From Pseudomonadota bacterium (GTDB lineage Bacteria > Pseudomonadota > Gammaproteobacteria > Burkholderiales > SG8-39): a DNA stretch of 64,000 nt. The translations under genes were made by a program, and so were the position numbers. Where the stretch lies: positions 579,429-643,428 of the forward strand of contig CANGMI010000002.1 in assembly GCA_947455195.1 (NCBI GenBank), given 5' to 3'. Positions within the stretch are counted from its first letter, which is position 1. Each line of letters opens with the position of its first letter. Positions 35,445-43,531 of the stretch are shown piece after piece. Under the pieces are notes generated by a model, which had not been told where the DNA came from, searched no databases, and saw only the letters and a list, made by a program, of their open reading frames with translations.

Positions 35445-36271
35445 GGCGCCTTGCCCGTCGCCTGGGCCGCGGGGCTGCTCGACGTGGGGCCCTCGGCACT
35501 CGTGGTCGAGCGCGACAGCCAGGCGCTGATCTGCTCGGCGCTCGCGGCGCCGGGCAACACGCGACCGTCGGCGGCGACCAGCGTCGGGGTGCCGGTCACG
35601 CCGAGGCGCTCGGCCAGCGCGACATTGCGATCGACCGGGTGTGCGCAGTCCGCGCTGGGCGGCACCTGGTCGCGGGTCATCAGCGCCTGCCAGGCGCCGA
35701 GGCGATCCTTTGCGCACCAGACGGCGATGGCCTTCGCGCGCGCCTGCGGGTGCAGCGAGGCGATCGGCATCAGGAAGGTGTGCATCGTCACGTCGGACAG
35801 GCCCTTCAACTCGGCTTCCAGCCGGCGGCAGTGCGGGCAGTCCGGATCGCTGAAGATCGCGAGCGCACGGGAACCGCGGCCGCGCACGTCCTTGATCGCA
35901 TCGGCCAGCGGCAGCGCGGTGAAGTCGATGCGGGCCAGCGTGTCCTTGCGCTCGGCGGTGAGGTCGCGCTGCGCCTTCATGTCGTACAGGTGGCCGAACA
36001 GGAAGTACTGGCCGCTCACGTCGACGTAGGCGAGGTTGGCGCCCATCGCCACTTCGAAGACACCCGGCCACGGCGTCGGCCGGATCTCGCCGAAGCGAGT
36101 CGACGGGTAGAGCGCCTGCAGGCGTCCGGACAGGCTGGTCAGCTCCGGCGTGGGTGGCGGTTGGCTGGGCTGCGCCCATGCCGTGACGGTCAGGCAGGTG
36201 GTCAGCGCCGCGGCCAACGTGGCCTTGGCAGCGAGAGCGCGCAGCGCGAGGCGCGCGTCAGTCGTCTTCAT
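35441..36271 (-). CDS. dsbC: DsbC-type disulfide isomerase
   Basis: This 276-residue periplasmic thioredoxin-fold protein has a signal peptide (AALTTCLTVTAWAQ), an N-terminal dimerisation region (ALYPSTRFGEIRPTPWPGVFEVAM, YFLFGHLYDMKAQRDLT) and the catalytic CPHC at 145-148. DsbC enzymes reshuffle wrong disulfides. Its place between traB and traV is shared with the gonococcal genetic island, and its clients are probably TraU, TraN, TraV and TraH. It overlaps traB by 14 bp and traV by 4 bp. Confidence 0.94.
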   Translation of the reverse strand: MKTTDARLALRALAAKATLAAALTTCLTVTAWAQPSQPPPTPELTSLSGRLQALYPSTRFGEIRPTPWPGVFEVAMGANLAYVDVSGQYFLFGHLYDMKAQRDLTAERKDTLARIDFTALPLADAIKDVRGRGSRALAIFSDPDCPHCRRLEAELKGLSDVTMHTFLMPIASLHPQARAKAIAVWCAKDRLGAWQALMTRDQVPPSADCAHPVDRNVALAERLGVTGTPTLVAADGRVLPGAASAEQISAWLSRSTTSAEGPTSSSPAAQATGKAP

Positions 36272-37658
36272 CGTCGTTCCTCCGGAGGGTGCGGGCGCGC
36301 TCGGCGAGTTGCGCGAGGTTGTCGGGATCGGTGCCGGCGGCGTCCAGCGTCCCGGGCAGGGCGACGCCCTGCGTGAGGACCACGTCGACGCTGCGGCCCG
36401 CGTCGATTTCGATCACCGGGAAGACCTTCTCGGCGAGGCTGATGTAGTACTGGGCGAGCCGGTCCAGGGCCTTGCCCACGCCGGTGCCCAGACCGGCTTC
36501 GAGCTGCTTGCCGGGGTCGACGGAGCTGGTGGTGCCCAGCGGTGAGACCGACAGCGTGGTGGAGCTCTGCGTGAAGGCATGACCGATGCCGCTGGCCACG
36601 CCGGCGAGCAGGGCGTTGGCGAGGATCTGCCCCTGCTTGGAGACCAGGCGTCCGCGCATGCCGGCCTTGCCGTCCTCGCCGGCCACGTAGCCCTTCACCG
36701 GCACGTCGATGGCGGTGCCGTCGCGGGTGACGCACGACAGCGACTCCGTGCGGATGTAGGCGCGCTCGGAACTCACGTCGCCATAGCCGGCGCCGACGAT
36801 GAAGCACTCCTTCACACGGGCGCGGAACTGGTTGGGCAGGATCGCGTTGTCGGCGAGGCGCAGCAGGACCGGTTGGGGATTGCGCTGGGCCTGGCCGCCG
36901 GTGGGTGCATCCAGGCCGCCGAGGAGGACGGCCCGGGTGAAGGCGCCGCTCGGCAGATAGCGGCGCGTGTCGCGAACGGTTGAGCTGGTCGCTGCCGCGT
37001 CCGCGGCCGGCTTGGAACCCTTGCCCGCTGCGACGTCCCCCAGCACGATGCTGACGATGCCCGTGGGCGTCGGCATGCTCGGAACGCCGCCGGGCGGCGG
37101 TGGCAGGCCGGCGCCCGGCCCGGCACCTTGTGGCATCGGTGGCGGCGGCGGGAAGCGCTGCGGACCGGAATCCGGCAGCGCGCTCCCCGGACGATCCGGC
37201 CCGAAACTCGGTCGTGCCGCGGGGGCAATGACGGGCGGAGGCGGCAGGGGCGTCAGGCCGCTACCTTCGAGCTTCTTTAGGCGCTCGAGCATTTCCTTGC
37301 CCTGGCCTTCGAGCTCGGCATTGCGCTGCGCGAGGTCGCGCGAGCGCTGCTCGATCGCCTTCAGCTGCGCATCGGCCTGGCCACGCCACGCATCGCGGGG
37401 ATCGACCTGCGCACCCGGCGCGAGGATGTTGGTGGACTGCGGCTTCGCGGGCTGCGCGTCGTTGCCTTTCGTGCCGGTCAACGACACCGACAGCAGCGTG
37501 CCGGCCACGATCGTGCCGGCGATGCCGGCGAGCAGCAGGACCTGGCGGCGCTTGATGGCCGCGGCCGTTGGCTCCGTCGGGGCCGACGGGGACCCTTGCC
37601 CCGACGGGTGAGATGCGCCGGTCGGCGACATGCCGGGCGGCAGGACGGGATCAGTCAT
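36258..37658 (-). CDS. traB: T4SS core protein TraB (VirB10 family)
   Basis: This 466-residue protein spans the envelope and links the inner-membrane ATPases to the outer-membrane pore. It has a cytoplasmic Pro/Ser-rich start, one membrane segment (VLLLAGIAGTIVAGTLLSV, about 39-57), a coiled coil (about 90-130), a Gly/Pro-rich stretch and a C-terminal beta-barrel domain (AFTRAVLLGGLDAPTGG, FIVGAGYGDVSSERAYIRTE, VGVA-type antenna region near residue 350). It overlaps traK by 8 bp and dsbC by 14 bp. Confidence 0.94.
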   Translation of the reverse strand: MTDPVLPPGMSPTGASHPSGQGSPSAPTEPTAAAIKRRQVLLLAGIAGTIVAGTLLSVSLTGTKGNDAQPAKPQSTNILAPGAQVDPRDAWRGQADAQLKAIEQRSRDLAQRNAELEGQGKEMLERLKKLEGSGLTPLPPPPVIAPAARPSFGPDRPGSALPDSGPQRFPPPPPMPQGAGPGAGLPPPPGGVPSMPTPTGIVSIVLGDVAAGKGSKPAADAAATSSTVRDTRRYLPSGAFTRAVLLGGLDAPTGGQAQRNPQPVLLRLADNAILPNQFRARVKECFIVGAGYGDVSSERAYIRTESLSCVTRDGTAIDVPVKGYVAGEDGKAGMRGRLVSKQGQILANALLAGVASGIGHAFTQSSTTLSVSPLGTTSSVDPGKQLEAGLGTGVGKALDRLAQYYISLAEKVFPVIEIDAGRSVDVVLTQGVALPGTLDAAGTDPDNLAQLAERARTLRRNDDEDD

Positions 37659-38379
37659 CGGCGCGGCGCTCCCGGATCACGAAGAGCTGGGTGGTCTCGC
37701 CCGGGCGCAGGGCCGCCTGCTCGACGCTCACGGCCATCACGCCGCGCTTGAAGAGATCGCGCTCGGCGAGGTCGAGCGTGGACGCGCCGGTGTTGACGAG
37801 CTGGTACTTCTCGCCGACCACGCCTGCGCCGAGCCACTGCCGCTGCAACGTGAGCCTCGCGCCGGACCACAGGGTCAGCTCGCGCCCGGGCTCGCGCACC
37901 TCCATGTCGTCGGGCAGCGCGTCCTCCGCCATCGCGAGCAGGAGGTTCTTCATCGTGCGCACGTGACGGCCGCTGCGTTCGATGCGGGCGGGCCCTGCCG
38001 GAGCGTCCCGTGCCTCGCGGATCACGATGGCGTCGCTCGGGGTGTCCACCGGCTGCAGCAGCAGCCCGATCGTCGAGCGCTCCGTGCTGACGAAGAGATT
38101 GATGGGCTTGGTGCTGTCCGGCGAGACCGGCCGGATGAAGACCTGGCCCTTCTCGTCGTCCTTCTCCAGAACGAATTCGCCGGCGTTGCCCGTCACCTTG
38201 CGGATGCGGCCACGATCGACGGAGATGCGCGTCACCTCCTTGCGCGAGACCTTGGCGAGCACGGTCTCGCCGTCGCGCGCGTCGACGACCTGCAGCGCCA
38301 GGGCGGGCTGGCTAGCGGCCAGTGCCAGCAGCAGGAGCCAGGCGAAGCTGGGACTGAGCTTGGATTTCGAGTGGGTCAT
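37651..38379 (-). CDS. traK: T4SS secretin-like protein TraK (VirB9 family)
   Basis: This 242-residue periplasmic/outer-membrane protein has a signal peptide (FAWLLLLALAASQPALA). The mature protein begins with LQVVDARDGETVLAKVSRKEVTRI-type beta strands, the TraK pattern, and ends with RPGETTQLFVIRERR. TraK forms the core complex with TraB and TraV. Its start (ATG 38379) lies 68 bp inside the end of traE; this start is needed to keep the signal peptide. Confidence 0.92.
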   Translation of the reverse strand: MTHSKSKLSPSFAWLLLLALAASQPALALQVVDARDGETVLAKVSRKEVTRISVDRGRIRKVTGNAGEFVLEKDDEKGQVFIRPVSPDSTKPINLFVSTERSTIGLLLQPVDTPSDAIVIREARDAPAGPARIERSGRHVRTMKNLLLAMAEDALPDDMEVREPGRELTLWSGARLTLQRQWLGAGVVGEKYQLVNTGASTLDLAERDLFKRGVMAVSVEQAALRPGETTQLFVIRERRADD

Positions 38380-38935
38380 TGGGACTGGTCTCCCGGAACG
38401 CCTTCAGAAAGATCCGGCCGCTGGCGTACTGCAGCTCGATGGCGTAGCCCTTCGAGACCTCTGACACGCGGCGGTCGCTGATGAATGTGGTGAGCAGGCC
38501 GCGCACGCCGACACGCTGGGTGCGCTCGTCGACGGCGAGGTCCTGCGCGCTGAACACGGTGGAGGCGCCGTCGCGCTTGACGCGCTCGGCGGCGGTGGCC
38601 AGCGCGCTGCGCAGCTCTCCGTAGGAGGCCGGCGCGGCGTACTGGAGCAGCACCCGGGACTGGTGGTCGATGCTCTGCGGCGTGACGTTCAGCGTGAGTT
38701 GCAGGAGGAAATAGGCCATCTGCTCGAGGTACTCGGCGCTCACGCGCTCGGACTCGACCCAGAAGGTCTTGCTGATGTTGGGCGGCACCACCAACACGCG
38801 CTCGCGGCCGGCCATGTGCATCGCGAAGGCCGCCAGCGTCACGTTGGCGAGCATCGAGCCGACGAGCAGCAGCACGAGCAGGGCGCTCGCGCGGCGCGCG
38901 CTGGCGATGTCGGCGCGCAGCCAGTCGAGCTTCAT
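38312..38935 (-). CDS. traE: T4SS protein TraE (VirB5/VirB8-like position)
   Basis: This 207-residue protein has one N-terminal membrane segment (ALLVLLLVGSMLANVTLAAFAM) and a periplasmic domain with the TraE features VVPPNISKTFWVE, YLEQMAYFLLQLTLNVTP and GYAIELQYASGRIFLKAF. It is considered the VirB8-like inner-membrane scaffold in F-type systems. ATG 38935 overlaps the traL stop (ATGA). Its final 20 codons overlap the start of traK in another frame, an unusually long overlap for this operon. Confidence 0.92.
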   Translation of the reverse strand: MKLDWLRADIASARRASALLVLLLVGSMLANVTLAAFAMHMAGRERVLVVPPNISKTFWVESERVSAEYLEQMAYFLLQLTLNVTPQSIDHQSRVLLQYAAPASYGELRSALATAAERVKRDGASTVFSAQDLAVDERTQRVGVRGLLTTFISDRRVSEVSKGYAIELQYASGRIFLKAFRETSPNDPLEIQAQSQLRLAPAAGTGR

Positions 38936-39222
38936 CCGGCCAGCTCGCGCAGGTAGGAAGGCGGGGTGCGCTTCAGGCCCGTCATGAAGGCCGGCAGGTG
39001 CCAGTACAGCAGGTGCAGCGCGAAGGCGGGGTGCTTGCCCGCCTTCGCGCGACCGTAGGCCGAGGCGAGCAGCAGGCCGACGGCGCAGCCGCTCACGAAG
39101 AAGCCCGCGACCATGCCCGCCAGCGCGGCCCCCAGCACCAGCAGGGCCACGTCGATGTCCCACCAGAACATGCGCGGCGGGTCATTGAGACGGCGGGGGA
39201 TGTCGAGGGACGCGTCGATCAC
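38932..39222 (-). CDS. traL: T4SS inner-membrane protein TraL (VirB3-like)
   Basis: This 96-residue protein begins with the TraL signature IPRRLNDPPRMFWWDIDV and has a hydrophobic hairpin (VALLVLGAALAGMVAGFFVSGCAVGLLLA), followed by a basic segment ending in PPSYLRELAG, also conserved. TraL assists TraC at the inner membrane. It lies 13 bp after traA and overlaps traE. Confidence 0.94.
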   Translation of the reverse strand: MIDASLDIPRRLNDPPRMFWWDIDVALLVLGAALAGMVAGFFVSGCAVGLLLASAYGRAKAGKHPAFALHLLYWHLPAFMTGLKRTPPSYLRELAG

Positions 39223-39235
39223 GGCACAAGCCCCG

Positions 39236-39532
39236 TCAGATCACGGCCGTCATGATCGAGTCGATGATGGTCGGCACGTAGACCATGAAGAGCGCGAAGA
39301 CGACGCCGGCGAGCGCCGGGATCGGCGAGGAGCGCGCGATGCCGATGCCTGCACCGAGGATGAAGGCGGCAATCGCGATCGACTTGCCCAGGAAGCCGGT
39401 CGCCCAGTTGAGCAGGGTCGTGTACATCGTCTGGAACTCGGTACCGGTGGTGCCCGCCAGGGCCGAGCCGGCGGCGAGAGTCAGGACGAGGGCGATGGGA
39501 ACGGCAGTGCTGCTGCGGCGGATCAGAGTCAT
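39236..39532 (-). CDS. traA: Pilin TraA
   Basis: This 98-residue prepilin has a signal peptide (AVPIALVLTLAAGSALA) and two hydrophobic segments (LLNWATGFLGKSIAIAAFILGAGIGIARSS, ALAGVVFALFMVYVPTII) joined by a short polar turn, the layout of F-type and VirB2-type pilins. The signal-peptide cut would leave about 72 residues. With an S26 peptidase of the cyclase type in the operon, the mature pilin may be circular. It is the second gene of the leftward tra operon, 48 bp after the transglycosylase gene. Confidence 0.85.
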   Translation of the reverse strand: MTLIRRSSTAVPIALVLTLAAGSALAGTTGTEFQTMYTTLLNWATGFLGKSIAIAAFILGAGIGIARSSPIPALAGVVFALFMVYVPTIIDSIMTAVI

Positions 39533-39580
39533 GGTGTGGTGTCTCGTGGTTGGGTGAAGAGGAAGTGCTCGGGCGAGCGG

Positions 39581-40105
39581 TCAGGGCAGGGTTGCGACCA
39601 CCGGTGCTCGGTGATCGCCTCGGGTGACGGCGGTACGGGTGGCGCCGTGGCGAGCGCGATGTGCGCTGTCGTTGGCGCTGCGCAGGTGGCGGCGGACCTT
39701 GTCGACGTAGGCGCGGCGCAAGGCGGGATTGGCGGCGTTGTAGGCACCGACCGCATCCCACGTGTAGCCGAGACGCTGGACGTTGCCGGCGAGGATCCAG
39801 GCGCCGACGTGGATGCTGGTGCAGGGGTCGAAGAGATCGCGCTCGCCGATGCCGTGGGCGGCCAGCGTGGGCAGCCAAGCCGAGTTGATCTGCATGAGCC
39901 CGATGTCGCGCGTGCCGTTGCGGTTGCGTCCAACGGCCTGCGGGTCGAGTGCCGATTCAGTGCGCGCGATCGCGTAGAGCAACTCGCTGCTGACGTTGTA
40001 GCGCGCGGCCGCCTCGTGCCAGCAAGCGTGGGCGGGCAGGGCCGCGAGCGTGACGATCGCGGTGATGACTCCTGCTGTCGGCGCCCAGCTCGCTGTCTTG
40101 CGCAA
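39581..40105 (-). CDS. ltgX: Lytic transglycosylase (LtgX-like, SLT family)
   Basis: This 174-residue secreted enzyme cuts peptidoglycan so that the transfer machinery can cross the cell wall. It has a signal peptide (ITAIVTLAALPAHA) and an SLT domain: catalytic Glu50 in LLYAIARTESALDP, then GLMQINSAWLP, HVGAWILAGN and YNAANPA. The C-terminal tail is Arg/His-rich. It is the promoter-proximal gene of the tra operon, as ltgX is in the gonococcal island. Start is ATG 40105. Confidence 0.9.
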   Translation of the reverse strand: MRKTASWAPTAGVITAIVTLAALPAHACWHEAAARYNVSSELLYAIARTESALDPQAVGRNRNGTRDIGLMQINSAWLPTLAAHGIGERDLFDPCTSIHVGAWILAGNVQRLGYTWDAVGAYNAANPALRRAYVDKVRRHLRSANDSAHRARHGATRTAVTRGDHRAPVVATLP

Positions 40106-40202
40106 TCGAAACCCCCTTCACGTTGGCGCGGATGTGCGGCGCATTGAGCGAGCCGCATTGCGTTGCCATCCTAGGCAGCGAGCACGTGTGAATCAGGCTC
40201 AA

Positions 40203-40225
40203 TCGGGGCTTCGATGAAGCCCCGA
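40203..40225. repeat. Perfect 10-bp hairpin in the divergent tra region
   Basis: TCGGGGCTTC and GAAGCCCCGA are exact inverted repeats separated by 3 nt, lying 98 bp upstream of the transglycosylase gene and about 180 bp upstream of the MobH-like gene. The core GCTTCGATGAAGC is echoed at 40359. There is no T-tract. Operator, terminator or oriT element are all possible. Confidence 0.55.
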
Positions 40226-40358
40226 ATCCGGCTTGCATCGGCGCGGAATCTCTGCCGCCGATGTGCGACGAGCGGCTGATGCGAGGAGCCGACGCTGCGG
40301 CGTGGCTCACGACGAAGCTCGGTCGAACTCGTCAAGAGGACATCGGGTCCTCGTCGAG

Positions 40359-40372
40359 GCTTCGATCGAAGC
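40359..40372. promoter_or_regulatory. 14-bp palindrome, possible operator
   Basis: GCTTCGATCGAAGC is a perfect palindrome 35 bp before the MobH-like start and matches the core of the hairpin at 40208-40220 apart from one inserted base. Two like sites in a 300-bp divergent intergenic region suggest binding of one regulator. Confidence 0.4.
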
Positions 40373-40406
40373 TGATGACCGTCAAGGCGCCCGGAATACT
40401 GGTCGA

Positions 40407-41531
40407 ATGACCTTCAACGACATGCCCTCCGGGTCTGCGTCGCCGCGAGTGATCGAGTCGTCATGCGTGTCCGAGCGGCCGGCGCTCTGCGCGCAGGCGA
40501 TCATCGATCGCAGCGGGGCGGCGAACCTGATCGTCCTGCTTCGCGTCAGGATGGGGTTTCCGGCGGAGAGCTTCGCGCTGGCGGCGCGGCCACTGATCGA
40601 CGGCTATGCGGAGTTCTTGCAGCTGCGGCCGATGCCTGGCTCCAGTCGATATGGCGGTCCGGGCGGACAACTGCAGCGCGGGCTCGTGACCGCTCTGCGC
40701 GCGCTCGATCACCGGCGCGGCCAGATCCTGCCGCGCAATGCGCCGCCCGAGATCTTGGGCGAACTCGCGCATCGATGGACGTACGCGGTGTTCGCGGCAG
40801 CGCTGCTGCGCGATGTTGGTGGAGGTCAGTCGGACGACCGGGTGCGAATGTTCGAGCGGTGGGTTCCTCCGATCGTCCACGCATGGTTGGCCGAACATCC
40901 TCCGCTGATGGCGGAACTGCGCGCCGTGCTGGTGGGCCGCGCGGATGCATCCAGCGCGATTGCCGAACTGGTGGAACGCGCGGCGAACGGCGCGCGCCCG
41001 CATGCTGAGGTGGCGGTGCCTCGTGCGCAGTCGGAGTCAATTGCCTGCGCGGTGGAGGCGAGCGTCGAGACGGCGCCAATCGCGCCCGAGGCCGACGGCC
41101 CCGAGTTCCTCGACGGTGTCGACGCGGCGGGCGCCGAGCGACCGCGGCGCTTCATGGAGTGGGTGCGGCAGGGGATCGCCGACGGAACCTTGCCGGTCAA
41201 CGTGCGCGGCGCGCTCGTGCACGGGGTCGAGGACGGGCTGCTGCTCGCATCACCGGGCATCTTCCGGGCGTTCATCCGGCGCGATGGCGCCGGACAGGCT
41301 GAGCCCGGCGACGCCGCCAAGCGGTTGCAGCGCGAGGTCCTGCGGGCCGCGTGGCACCTGCGGGCGGATGGCGGCGTGAACCTCCATGGCTACGCGTGGA
41401 AGCAGGACGGGCGCGCGGCCGCTCGCATCCATGGCATCGTGATTCTGGCGCCGAGCCGATTCCTCGATCCGGTGCCGCCGATCAACCCGGCGCTCGTGCG
41501 CGTGGGCGACTCCGCGCCGGCCGCGGAGTGA
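40407..41531 (+). CDS. Short MobH/TraI_2-like protein with substituted HD residues
   Basis: This 374-residue protein resembles ICE TraI/MobH relaxases: an N-terminal TraI_2-like domain (FAEFLQLRPMPGS-type motif around residues 65-75, then GGPGGQLQRGLVTALRAL, RWTYAVFAAALLRDVGG) and a C-terminal TraI_2_C-like domain (FMEWVRQGIADGTLPVN, ALVHGVEDGLLLASPGIFRAF). MobH proteins have an HD-hydrolase-like site; where I expect GGL-x-H and LLHDxGK this protein has Gln/Arg and RD, so the metal site looks lost. It is also shorter than typical MobH (600-850). ATG 40407 is chosen; 40422 is possible. It overlaps traD by one base (TGATG). It could be an accessory or inactive relaxase paralogue. Confidence 0.7.
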   Translation: MTFNDMPSGSASPRVIESSCVSERPALCAQAIIDRSGAANLIVLLRVRMGFPAESFALAARPLIDGYAEFLQLRPMPGSSRYGGPGGQLQRGLVTALRALDHRRGQILPRNAPPEILGELAHRWTYAVFAAALLRDVGGGQSDDRVRMFERWVPPIVHAWLAEHPPLMAELRAVLVGRADASSAIAELVERAANGARPHAEVAVPRAQSESIACAVEASVETAPIAPEADGPEFLDGVDAAGAERPRRFMEWVRQGIADGTLPVNVRGALVHGVEDGLLLASPGIFRAFIRRDGAGQAEPGDAAKRLQREVLRAAWHLRADGGVNLHGYAWKQDGRAAARIHGIVILAPSRFLDPVPPINPALVRVGDSAPAAE

Positions 41532-43531
41532 TGGCCTATCCGCTCGAAGCCCGGCTGCGGCCGGCGCATGAACTCGGCGCAGCCTCGGTGTCGGCACTGG
41601 GCGCGGCCCTGGTACTGAGCAGCCCGGGGCTCTTCCTGGTCTCTCCTCCCTGGCACCTGGCGCTTGCCGGCCTGCTGCTGGGCCACGCGGCGTGGCGCGG
41701 CGCGGCCGGACTGAGCACGCTGCGCTATCGCGCCAACCTGCGCCGCCGGCGGCGCTACGAACTGGGCTCCGCCGACATTCCCTGGTCGGCGGATCGGCTC
41801 TTTCTGGGGCGCGGGTTTCGGTGGGACCAGCGCCACACCCAACGCTTGTTCGAGGCGCGGCTTCCAGTGAACCGGCCGCTGCTTCGAAGCGGACCTTTTG
41901 CAGTCGCGTCGGCGGCGTTCACGCCCACTGCGGATGAATTCGATGGCGTCGGCGGGGATCCCGCCATCCACGGTGTCGAGCCCGACGAGAGCGAGATCTG
42001 GATGGACCTGGAGGATCGAGTCGGGCACACGCTGGTGCTCGGCACCACGCGCGTAGGCAAGACACGCCTGGCCGAGCTGCTGATCGCCCAGGACATCCGT
42101 CGCGGCGAGGTGGTGATCGTCTTCGACCCGAAGGGCGACGTCGATCTGCTGCGCCGCGTGTTTGCGGAAGCCGAGCGGGCGGGGCGCGGCGGGGAGTTCT
42201 TCATGTTCCACCTCGGGCATCCGGAGATCTCGGCGCGCTACAACCCGGTGGGCAGCTTCTCGCGCATCACCGAGGTGGCCACCCGCATTGCTGGGCAGTT
42301 GCCGTCGGAGGGCCAGTCCGCCGCCTTCAAGGAGTTCGTCTGGCGCTTCGTGAACGTGATGGCCCGTGCGCTCGTGGCGCTCGGCCGCAAGCCCGACTAT
42401 CAGGAGATCAACCGCTATGCGTCCGACGTCGAGCCGCTTCTGATCGACTACTTCGAGTACTGGCTCGACCGGGAACCCGCCGCTGCGGGCTGGCGTGACG
42501 AGCTTCGATCGCTGGCCATCGACAAGAAGAATCTCGACAAGGGCCTGCAGTCGCGCGGCGCGCGTGCGGTGAGCCTCGTGGAATACGCGCGGCGCAAGAA
42601 GCTCTACGACCCGATCGCGCACGCGCTCGCATCGACGCTCAACTACGAGAAGAGCCACTTCGACAAGCTGGTGGCGTCGCTGCTGCCCTTGATGGAGAAA
42701 CTCACCACCGGGCGCACCGCCTTGCTGCTGTCGCCAGAGCTCGACGATTCAAGCGACTGGCGCCCGGTCTTCGACTGGACCTCGGTGATCCACCTGGGCG
42801 GCATCGTCTACGTCGGACTCGACGCGCTCTCCGACTACGAGGTGGCCGCGGCGGTGGGGAACTCCATGTTCGCGGACCTCACGAGCGTGGCCGGCAGCCT
42901 CTACAAGTTCGGCGCCGGTCGCGGGCTACCGGGCGAGGTGACGCCCCGGCGAATCGCGATCCACGCCGACGAGTTCAACGAGCTGATCGGCGACGAGTTC
43001 ATCCCGCTGCTCAACAAGGCGGGCGGGGCAGGGTTTCAGGTGACGGCGTACACGCAGACCTGGTCGGACGTGGAAGCGCGCATCGGCTCGCCCGCCAAGG
43101 CCGGACAGATCGCCGGCAACTTCAACACCCTGATCATGCTGCGGGTGAAGGAGGTCGCCACCGCCGAGCTATTGACCAGCCAGCTGCCCGAAGTGCACGT
43201 GGTCTCGACCGTCGTGTCGTCGTCGGTCTCCGACACCAACGACCCGGTCGATTTCGCGGACTTCGCCAGTCGCAACGAAGACCGTATCGCCCCGGAAACC
43301 GTCCGGATGCTCGAGCCGACTGATCTGGTGCAACTGCCCAAGGGCGAGGCCTTCGCGCTCATTCACGGCGGCCAGCTGCACAAGATCCGCATGCCGCTGC
43401 CTTCGGCGTCGAGCGATCCGCTGATGCCGACGAGCCTCGCGGCGATTGGCGAGACGCTGCGCGCCCGCCTCGACGGTCCTTGGAATCAGCCGGAAGACGA
43501 TTTCGAACCGGAGGGTCGGCGTGTCGTCTAG
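41531..43531 (+). CDS. traD: Conjugative coupling ATPase TraD (SXT/TOL subfamily)
   Basis: This 666-residue coupling protein carries relaxase-bound DNA to the T4SS. It has an N-terminal membrane hairpin (about 17-50), a segment ADRLFLGRGFRWDQRHTQR typical of ICE TraD, Walker A GTTRVGKT (171-178), Walker B VIVFDPKGD, and a C-terminal ATPase part with IHADEFNELIGDEFIPLLNKAGGAGFQ-type sequence and YTQTWSDVEAR. It is coupled to the MobH-like gene upstream and overlaps the DUF4400 gene downstream by 11 bp. Confidence 0.95.
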   Translation: MAYPLEARLRPAHELGAASVSALGAALVLSSPGLFLVSPPWHLALAGLLLGHAAWRGAAGLSTLRYRANLRRRRRYELGSADIPWSADRLFLGRGFRWDQRHTQRLFEARLPVNRPLLRSGPFAVASAAFTPTADEFDGVGGDPAIHGVEPDESEIWMDLEDRVGHTLVLGTTRVGKTRLAELLIAQDIRRGEVVIVFDPKGDVDLLRRVFAEAERAGRGGEFFMFHLGHPEISARYNPVGSFSRITEVATRIAGQLPSEGQSAAFKEFVWRFVNVMARALVALGRKPDYQEINRYASDVEPLLIDYFEYWLDREPAAAGWRDELRSLAIDKKNLDKGLQSRGARAVSLVEYARRKKLYDPIAHALASTLNYEKSHFDKLVASLLPLMEKLTTGRTALLLSPELDDSSDWRPVFDWTSVIHLGGIVYVGLDALSDYEVAAAVGNSMFADLTSVAGSLYKFGAGRGLPGEVTPRRIAIHADEFNELIGDEFIPLLNKAGGAGFQVTAYTQTWSDVEARIGSPAKAGQIAGNFNTLIMLRVKEVATAELLTSQLPEVHVVSTVVSSSVSDTNDPVDFADFASRNEDRIAPETVRMLEPTDLVQLPKGEAFALIHGGQLHKIRMPLPSASSDPLMPTSLAAIGETLRARLDGPWNQPEDDFEPEGRRVV

